Assembly: GCA_002317115.1 (NCBI GenBank)
Contig: DCIP01000012.1
Location: 1-10,368, forward strand
Length of the DNA: 10,368 nucleotides
Source: Candidatus Scybalocola fimicaballi
Lineage (GTDB): Bacteria > Bacteroidota > Bacteroidia > Bacteroidales > Paludibacteraceae
Reading direction: 5' to 3'
The first letter of the stretch is position 1. Every line of letters starts with the position of its first letter. Made by a program: the position numbers and the translations under genes. Shown piece after piece: positions 1 to 7,900 of this stretch. The notes beneath the pieces are model-generated. The model was not told the origin of the DNA. It was given only the letters and a program-made list of their open reading frames with translations, and made no database searches.

Positions 1-172
1 TAATTGTACCAGACACACATGCTTGTGATAATTGTTTGGAAGATTCTACACTTTTAGTCTCTACAACAGTGGATTTAAAATACGACACTATTGCATCAGA
101 CAGCGGCCGTGATGCGTATGCCACCACAGCAATCAATGCGAATTTCAATATCGTCTTAGTATTTAATTCCAT
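1..172 (-). CDS. Partial hypothetical protein with N-terminal membrane anchor or signal peptide
   Basis: An open frame starts with ATG at 172-170 and stays open for 57 codons to the left window edge, so only the N-terminus is visible. It begins MELNTKTILKFALIAVVAYA: a short basic N-region followed by a hydrophobic stretch at about residues 8-20, fitting either a single membrane anchor or a cleaved signal peptide (AYA-S would suit signal peptidase I). The part after it is polar and rich in Ser, Val and Lys, with one Cys at residue 51. The gene starts 45 bases after the stop of the 218-604 gene on the same strand, with no terminator between them, so it is probably the next gene of the same operon. 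I do not recognise the family. The start is the first ATG in frame, and no Shine-Dalgarno sequence is visible, as is usual for Bacteroidota. Confidence 0.6.
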   Translation of the reverse strand, partial: MELNTKTILKFALIAVVAYASRPLSDAIVSYFKSTVVETKSVESSKQLSQACVSGTI

Positions 173-217
173 TCAATTGGATTCTAGTAGGGGCAATCCC
201 TTGTGGTTACCCGGAAT

Positions 218-604
218 TTATCCAATCAATAAAACGTCGTCAAGGCTGTCTCTCGACTCAAGAGCCTTCACCACTCCATCCTTGTAAGCAGAATCAAATA
301 CCTTCACAACCAAATTGTGGATGCCTATTTCAGAAAGAATTCCCGTCGCCTCTCTTACCATTGACTCAACCGAGAAATTCTGATTGTTGCTTGGAACATA
401 GAACAGATAACCTTTTCCACATTGTGCACCACATGGTGTGTCTGTCTCAATCTTGTCAAAAAGATCCTTTACATCCTTATACTTTTCAGCCGCTCCGTTC
501 ATCTCCTCAGCACATGCTGAATCTGTCATTGTGCCGACGATAAATACTGCTCCATATTGCTCAAGGTAGTCGAATGCTACGCCTTTTCCTTCTTTTAGAT
601 TCAT
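218..604 (-). CDS. Hypothetical 128-residue soluble protein with a CxxxC motif
   Basis: This is a complete frame from ATG (604-602) to TAA (220-218), with no signal peptide and no membrane segment, so it is probably cytoplasmic. The composition alternates hydrophobic beta-like stretches (residues 18-25, 65-70, 97-103) with helical acidic and lysine-rich stretches (32-52, 79-93, 106-118), suggesting a small alpha/beta fold. There are three cysteines: C31, and C58 with C62 in the sequence PCGAQCGKG. The pair could bind a metal or form a disulfide, but two cysteines alone are not a complete zinc site. The gene lies 62 bases after the barrel gene and 45 bases before the anchored protein at 1-172, all on one strand, so it is likely cotranscribed with the large surface protein. 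I do not recognise the family and assign no function. Codon use and position support a real gene. Confidence 0.7.
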   Translation of the reverse strand: MNLKEGKGVAFDYLEQYGAVFIVGTMTDSACAEEMNGAAEKYKDVKDLFDKIETDTPCGAQCGKGYLFYVPSNNQNFSVESMVREATGILSEIGIHNLVVKVFDSAYKDGVVKALESRDSLDDVLLIG

Positions 605-624
605 GTTGTCGTATTAATATATTT

Positions 625-650
625 TAGAGACGCGGCACGCCACGTCTCTA
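625..650. repeat. Intergenic palindrome (REP-like hairpin)
   Basis: TAGAGACGCGGC and GCCACGTCTCTA flank a 2-base centre, giving an inverted repeat with a single mismatch. In the minus-strand transcript that mismatch becomes a U-G wobble, so the RNA can form a long GC-rich stem. After the hairpin the minus strand reads AAAATATATTAA rather than a U tract, so it is not a standard terminator in the operon direction. Short palindromes with GTAGAGACG arms are, from general knowledge, frequent dispersed intergenic elements in some bacteria. The same outer arms recur in the pckA terminator at 9911-9934. Possible roles are a dispersed repeat, an mRNA-stabilising hairpin, or a processing site between the barrel gene and the downstream genes. 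Confidence 0.75.
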
Positions 651-666
651 CGGATTCATTCAATTT

Positions 667-1917
667 TTATTCAAAGATATTCTCTTCTGACCCTTCCTCT
701 TCAGGATAAAAATCCTTTCCGTATCTGTCGAATGTGAATGTGATCTTCAAACCGAGATTGGTATATCCCAAACTCTCTGCGATTCTTTGTTTTGTAGACA
801 TCTGTTGTCCACTCAACACACTTGACTGAATTAAATATGCTGGAAGCTCACTCTGGTCTTTAGGGTTTGACGTCTTCAAGAAATCGTAAACTTCTTTCTT
901 CTTCTCATATTGCACATTGTCCTCGTCGGAATCTGCCTTAAACTTGATTCTGTACAAAGCCTTGTCGAAGAATATTCCTGCGTTAATGCTGAACATCTTG
1001 TTAATCTGGAAACGATAACCGGCGTCAGCTGTGAACATGATCATGATCGGTGAACTTGTGAACTGTCCTGCATACTTGCATTCTCTATTGTTCAAACCAA
1101 GAGCGGCTCCATGATTCATAGTTGTATTATACGCTGGAATCTCACATGTGAAATCACAGTCCTTCAATGTCTGGTCGTATTTCAATTTGATTGGCACACC
1201 GATCTTCAAACCTGCATGGCCAAACAAACTACCTGTTGTATACGACAATGTGACAGGAACATCCAACAATACAAGTTTATTGACCTCCTCTATCTCTCCG
1301 ACATTGTACTTGAAATTCAACTTGTCTCCTTCGTAATCGACGTAGCTATATGTATCACTATAATTCTGTCCGATAAAAGTTCCTGTGGTGAATGAGAAAT
1401 TGACTCCAGTCATGAATCCCCAGTGATGGTTGAGATAATAGTCGTACATCACATGTATTCCTGGCGACAAATCCATCTTACCCTCTCCCATCTCAGACTT
1501 ATATGTCATGAATGTAGGTCCGAATGTCATTCCAATGCCGACGTGGGAATGTGTCTCGTCTTTCTCCTGCAACACCTCACGCTTAGTGGTGTGAAGCTGC
1601 ACTTTATATGTGGAATCTACGAAGATTGTGCGGTCTGTCGATAGCAACGGCGCATCCTCAAACACTCCGTAGTAAGACAAGTCTTTCAATGTCGACTGTG
1701 TTGTCTGTCCAAGCGGTTCAAGAGGCACAGCAGGGTCTTTGCCCCAGATTGAATTCTCATAGTTGAAAATCAAACTATCAACAAACGTTTTCTTTACGGC
1801 AGGTTTATCAGCCGCAACGGAAACAGTCGAACTGCTTGCCGCTGCTATAGCCAATGCCGCAACGCATCTAAATCCTCTTTTTATATTTTGTAGTCCCATA
1901 GTCTTACTCACTATCAT
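667..1917 (-). CDS. Outer-membrane beta-barrel protein, translationally coupled to the giant surface protein
   Basis: This 416-residue protein has an N-terminal signal peptide: basic residues K14, R15 and R17, a hydrophobic core at about 18-29, and small residues SVAA near 33-36 suggesting cleavage there. Residues 38-123 form a non-barrel N-terminal region. From about 124 to 398 the protein shows alternating amphipathic strands rich in Gly and aromatics (VGIGMTFGPTF, GIHVMYDYYL, GFMTGVNFSF, LFGHAGLKIGV, FTADAGYRFQI, FSINAGIFF, NLGLKITFTF), the pattern of PorT/OmpW-like barrels of Bacteroidota. The last strand is followed by an acidic tail of about 20 residues, so the barrel signal is not at the extreme C-terminus. 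The start at 1917 is preferred because its ATG overlaps the TGA of the upstream giant gene in an ATGA junction. A second in-frame ATG at 1899 would leave a shorter signal peptide. Barrels next to T9SS cargo genes sometimes assist export or anchoring; that role is inference. It does not look like a clear PorP/SprF member to me. Confidence 0.85.
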   Translation of the reverse strand: MIVSKTMGLQNIKRGFRCVAALAIAAASSSTVSVAADKPAVKKTFVDSLIFNYENSIWGKDPAVPLEPLGQTTQSTLKDLSYYGVFEDAPLLSTDRTIFVDSTYKVQLHTTKREVLQEKDETHSHVGIGMTFGPTFMTYKSEMGEGKMDLSPGIHVMYDYYLNHHWGFMTGVNFSFTTGTFIGQNYSDTYSYVDYEGDKLNFKYNVGEIEEVNKLVLLDVPVTLSYTTGSLFGHAGLKIGVPIKLKYDQTLKDCDFTCEIPAYNTTMNHGAALGLNNRECKYAGQFTSSPIMIMFTADAGYRFQINKMFSINAGIFFDKALYRIKFKADSDEDNVQYEKKKEVYDFLKTSNPKDQSELPAYLIQSSVLSGQQMSTKQRIAESLGYTNLGLKITFTFDRYGKDFYPEEEGSEENIFE

Positions 1918-4900
1918 CTCACAATAAAACGTGTATCCAATATTCTGTCATCCGCCACAAAGATCATCACAAAATAATGTCCGGCTTGCAATGTCGCATT
2001 CATCTGAATTGGATACGACGTCGGCATGAACTCATCTACCATTATTCCAATTGCGTCGTAGATCTCGACTCTCAAATTCTTCTTCTCATCATCCGTAAAT
2101 GGATAGTCGATTGTAAGAACCTCATCAGGAGATACTGGATTTGGATAAATCTTCAACTCTCTCTCCTTGTCGACGCAATATGTCTCAGAAACAAACTCTT
2201 TTCCTGCGACGGAAGTGACCTCAACATAGTAGCAACCGTTGAGTTTCTCTCCTTTTGCACCCTCGTAGTATTCCTTCGTTGCTCCCTGAATAGCGACACC
2301 GTCTTTATACCACTGGTATGTAGCAAACTTCACTGGTCCAATGTTGTTGTTGCAGAACAATGTGTAGCCAAACTTGTCCACGATAACTGGATAACCCAAG
2401 TCTTTCTCCACAATAATCTTGATCTCAACAAAAGAATCACATCCTTCCGCATTAACCAATGTGTCTCTGATCACCTGGCTGCGACGGTATGTCTGACCGC
2501 CGTAGACGACTGAACTCTCTCCTGAGATAACCACAGAATTGTAAGTCGGTTTCTTCACATGAACATTGTAATGCACAATACTGTCGCAAATATACTCTTT
2601 TCCTGCAACATTATAGACTTTTTGGTACAGACATTGATAATCATCCACGTCTTCTTTGATTACAACTTCTCCATTTTCAGGATCAGTGATCGTCACGCTG
2701 TCACAATCAGACAAATAGATTGTTGGCGACTCAATACGTGGCAATACCAAAATCTTGACATTGACGAAGCTGTCGCAATCACACAAAGTGCTCTTCAAAT
2801 GCAGCTGCAGTGTAGTGTCGTTATAGTAGATGCCGCCGTTGAATTCAGCAAACTCACAACCCATCACCTCAACTGATGATGATGTAGGATGTAACACGAC
2901 TACGCTTTGTGTGTTGAAGATTGGACATCCTTGCTCTGTCACTCCTACCTCAACGCTGATTGTATGATCCTCGTAATAAACCTTATTGTTGATCTCACAT
3001 ACTACAGAGTCGCATCCATACTTTGTAGGCAACACATTCTCGATAGTCTCCACAAATCTGAAGTCAAGGAAACGAATCAAGCTGTCGCAACCTGCTGCCG
3101 AACGATATGTGATTGTCTCTTTGTAATCTCCGTCACTTGCCAAGTAAACCTTGCCTGCATACATGATTGTATCTCCACAAGTGCTCTTGCTGACAGTATC
3201 ATAGATTGGGTTGGCAACAGCGATATGGATTGTGTTGATGATACTGTCACAAACAGGTCCGGATGTGTACTGGATCACCTCCATTGTATCAACGCTCGAT
3301 GTGAATGTTGTAGGAGCCACATTGCCATAGAATGTGTACTGAGCCTCACTACATCCAGAGATATTGACTGTGTTATGCTTAGTAGTGCGTATTGTGTAGC
3401 GACGCAATGAAATTGAGCTGTCGCAATCGCAGTGAGAATTATTGAACTTCCTGCGAACCACATAATCCTGAGTGGCAGTGAATGTAGTGTCAAGTGTCTC
3501 ATCATAGAAATCACCACAATTGACAATCTCAACCGTATCCTTGACTGGTGCTGGCAAAATATGAATTGTGCGAACCAACACACTGTCACATTTCTTGTCG
3601 CGTGGGATATTTGTAAGCACCACTGTATCACGAGTGATATATCCTATCACATTCTCCACTCCACCTACATTCTCTGTTAAGCGATAACGCTCACAATAAT
3701 ACTCATCTGGAATTCTTGTTGTATCGGACGCAGTGTTGTGAGCGATTCGCACATCACGTCTCTGCAAGTAATATCCGTCAACTACAATTCCATGCAAAGT
3801 CTCGCTCAACTGCTCAACCAAGACGGTATCATGAGTAATCTTCTTGAAATTCACGTTGTCAAGATAGAAATCACAAGCATATATCACTGTATCCATCTTG
3901 TAGACGCGATCATAAACGTAGATATTCTTCTTAACGATACTGTCGCAACCGTTCTTAGTAACCAAAGTATCAGTTAACGTGATCGACTCTCCGCCTACCA
4001 ACTTCTTGCCATCCACAATGAATGAATCAAGGTAGACCTCGTCAAACTCATAGCCATCACTGTTTGTCACATTCAAATTGACTTTGATGATGACACTGTC
4101 GCAGCCACATGTTTTTGACCTAAGAGTATCGTAGAAACTTACTGTCTTATAGTGATATTTGCCGTCGACCTCGCAGAAAACGGAATCACATCCTGAATTG
4201 AAATAAGTAGAATCGACGCGAGGGATAACGACTCTCAATCGGGTTGTTATTGCAGAATCACAACCTACCGTATCATAACGAGTGATATAATCAGCATTCG
4301 TATAATTGATTCCACGGTAGACAGCACCTGAAAGGACGTCCTTTCCACAAAGGACAGTATCAATCATATAGTCTTTCAACTTATTGATCTTTACAATATA
4401 CTTGATTGTGCTATCACAATTTGAATTCTCTCGCGGATAAACCTCAGTGAATGTCGTATCGTTTTTGCAAATAATCTCAGAACCGTCGCTCTTACGAACA
4501 GAAACCATCTGGCAGCCAGAAATAGTAGTGTCGATTCGGACAGGAATACAATAGATGTCCACAGAAACCTGTTTTGAATAGCTACCGTAAGATGCAGTCA
4601 AAGTATCGCTGCCTACAGCCACCGGCTTAACAATGTAGCCATCATCTGTTTTGACAACCTCCACCACTCCATTCTTGCTTGTCCACTTGACATTTGCGTT
4701 AGCCACATTCACGTCGCCATAGTAAGACATCTTTGTGACATCGTCGAAAACTGTCTTATCTTCATTCTCGTAAAGCATCAGTGATGACATTGCCAATATA
4801 GGGAACTCCTCGTCATTCAACGGAGTTGTCAACGTAGGATACATTCCCGCATTGTTTTTGAATGGTTCCAACGACAAGGCAGAAATCTCAGTAGTCAACA

Positions 4901-7900
4901 ATCCAGTTCCGTAATTGCTTGACAACGCAGACACCTGCTTGTCGTAGTAGCAATTCTTAACCTCACCGGTCGCGCTACCAACAATCGCGTCGACCTCTAT
5001 TTCATTACGGCAAGAAACTCTTCCTAAATTCAATGAAGTCTCAACATCAAAATTATCAGCAGAACCTACAATACCACCAAGACAAGCGAACTCTGCCGAC
5101 GGAGGACACTGTGAAGAGATCATTCCATAATTAACACAATCCTTGATCAAACCTTTCGCGTCGTCGTTCATCGCATAACCTGCAATTCCACCTACACGAC
5201 GATGTCCGTGAACAGTTCCGATATTCATACAACGAATGACATTCGATGTTGTGGATCCTACAATACCGCCTGTATAGTAAGGATTAGAATCAAAGGTTAC
5301 AGAAATAGTTCCAGCGTTTGCGCAATCCTCAATTCGAGCACTCGACTTTCCACAGATACCACCGATACACTCAGATGTAGATGTGACGTCGACGTTACTT
5401 ATTACGTTGCGAATAACCGGTTCATCTCCATCTCTAAGGTCAGTCGCACAAGCGACAACACCAGCGACGTTAATCTTGCCAGTCACTACACCGACAACTT
5501 TCAAATTCTCAATGACAGCTCCCGACTCAATGTTCGCAAACAAAGCCTGGTAGTTCTTATTCTTATCATTGATAGAGACCTTGATTGTGTGTCCATCTCC
5601 ATCAAACACTCCCTGGAACGGATTATCCACACTGGCAATCGCCTCAGTGAGAATTGAAGATCCAGTGCCGTTACCCAAGATGTCATTAGTCAACTTGAAA
5701 TGCTTATTATATGACCAATTGTTCTGCTTCGATGTCATATAATATTTGTCAGTCACCTTATTCTGCTGAATCAGATCAGCAAGGGATTTCAAATCATCCA
5801 AACTGTTGATCAAATAAGGATCAGATTCCGAACCGTCTCCCGAACGGAATGGAATAGCAGCAATATTGATATATGTCTCACGCTCCTCTCCAAACTCAGA
5901 TTTCTGAGCAAGGACGGCAGGAACATCTTTCATTGAGATCAAGTCGGACAACTTAGCAAACTCTTCCGAATCACCAAGTTTGCGAAGAATCAACTTGCCC
6001 TCTGTAAGAAGCAAAGGCGATGTCTGCACGAATGAAGTCAACTCCTCATTTTCAAAAGTAGGCATCAATCCAAGCAACTCCACATTACGCATATCCTTAG
6101 TGAATGACGGAATGTAAACTGCATTATCACCATCAAATACAAGTTCATAAGCCACATCAGTTGCCGAAGTCGGTAAAATTTCTGTTCCTACCGAAGCTCC
6201 CGCAAACTCACTTGTCTCACACTTTCCATTTCGTGAGATCTGAATATCATAATGGCAATCAGGGAATGTAAAGCCTGAGAATTGCGACGTGAATATATAT
6301 GGATAGGCTTCCGACGTACCGTATACACTACCATAGTTGATCAAACGGTTGAATGCATAGCTTGCAGAAATCTTCTCTGCGACACCGATCAAACCGGCAG
6401 CTTCCGAACCATAGACAAAACCAGAGTTTACCAAATCTGAAATTCTGGTTGAAGTCTTAAAATCAATCACCTTGCCAATCACACCACCTGCGATCTCAGT
6501 AGCCTTGATTGATCCAGAATTACAAAGTCCGTATAAATTGCCACCGTTAGAATAAGCCACGACACCACCGGCAGTTGCGGCTGAAATCTTGGCACTGTTA
6601 AAACAATTATAAATATTCGAATTCAAAGCCGCAGCGCAGACACCGGCAGCCAAATCCTTGCCAGACACCGAACCGGAAGTCTGCAAATCGTGTATTGTGG
6701 CATTCTCAACAAAGACAAACAAAGCAGCGTCGGCTTTGGAATCAGCGATATTCATAGTGATTGAATAGCCTGCACCGTCGAGATTTCCCATAAAGGCAGT
6801 CTGGCGATTGGGAGAAAGTGCGAAATCAAGATCCGAAATGTTTGCGGCAAGTTTGAAATAATGATTTTTCGACCATCCTGGCTCAGTAGCAAGAGAATCT
6901 CTCAACTCCTCAAGATGAGCTAAAGTCTTAAGCAAATAAGGCTTATCTTCAGTACCTCTACCACCGCCAAACACATTTTTAGTAAGATCCACCACTACCG
7001 GACGAGCGATAACCGCGTTTCCAAGGTAACCATAAAGAGTATCTTCACCAGCGGCTAAAATTGTCGCTACACCATCGTCGGAAACAACAAACTTACCTTT
7101 TGCAGAAGCCCACACTACCCCATCTATCATTCCACATGTGAAACCAGAGGCAATGCTGTCAAGACGTTCACCTTCAGCTATTAAAACCGGAAGTGAGGCA
7201 AGCTTCGCAATATCATCGTTTAGATCCAAGTATGGATAGAATCCTTTCTTCTGCATAAAAGGCGGCTCAAACGAATTTGCCAATGCAGTAGGATTATCAT
7301 ACCAATAAGCGTTATCTTCAGAATTATTGTAGTAATAGAAAGGAACATTACCAGATGTCAACTCGCTATTAGAAAGAATATGAATAGAATCATTTGATGG
7401 CGTTTTCCCTAACGAGGCGTCAGAATAAAGACCACCTAAGATATTCGCATCAGGATCATTACTAAAAACAAATTGTTTTACAATTGAGTTAGAATGGTCT
7501 AAAGAAAGTGACAAACAGTTTCTGAATGGGAAAATTTTCGGTCCTCTGCCAGAAGAAACCTGATAATTGTCATTACTTGCACTTGTCAAACGACCAACAA
7601 TGTCAGCGACGTTGCCATCTTCAATTGATGACACATATCCCAAATTAATACATGAAGACAATATTGCATCTCGTGAACTTAAAGATTTAACATGATATCT
7701 TCCTACAATACCGCCTACTCCTCCTACATTTTCTTCTTTGGGTTGATCATCCCCTTCATGTTTTTGAGCTGCAGAAGGATCATAACTTTTTATATTTCCG
7801 AGATTTACGCAATTATAAACTCTCGCGCCACCTGTATATCCAGCGATACCTCCTACATCTCCATAGTCGGAATAGATATTACCATTATTAGTGCAATTGT

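Noticed and set aside
36..287. Plus-strand open frame of 83 codons
   Set aside because: It crosses the ends of two minus-strand genes, starts with a rare start codon, and the opposite strand has better signals (signal-anchor N-terminus and operon spacing).
625..650. Intrinsic terminator after the barrel gene
   Set aside because: The hairpin is strong, but on the minus strand it is followed by an A-rich sequence without a U tract, so a standard terminator is not supported.
2403..4535. CRISPR array or DNA-level tandem repeat
   Set aside because: The periodicity is at protein level only. Short words such as CTGTCGCAA recur because they encode Cys-Asp-Ser, spacing is irregular, and the sequence between them is coding.
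1977..5657. Several plus-strand open frames of 80-180 codons opposite the giant gene, for example 1977-2513, 2907-3410 and 5202-5657
   Set aside because: They lie antisense to a clear coding frame, have Cys-, His- and Ile-rich compositions typical of reversed coding sequence, and show no recognisable domain.
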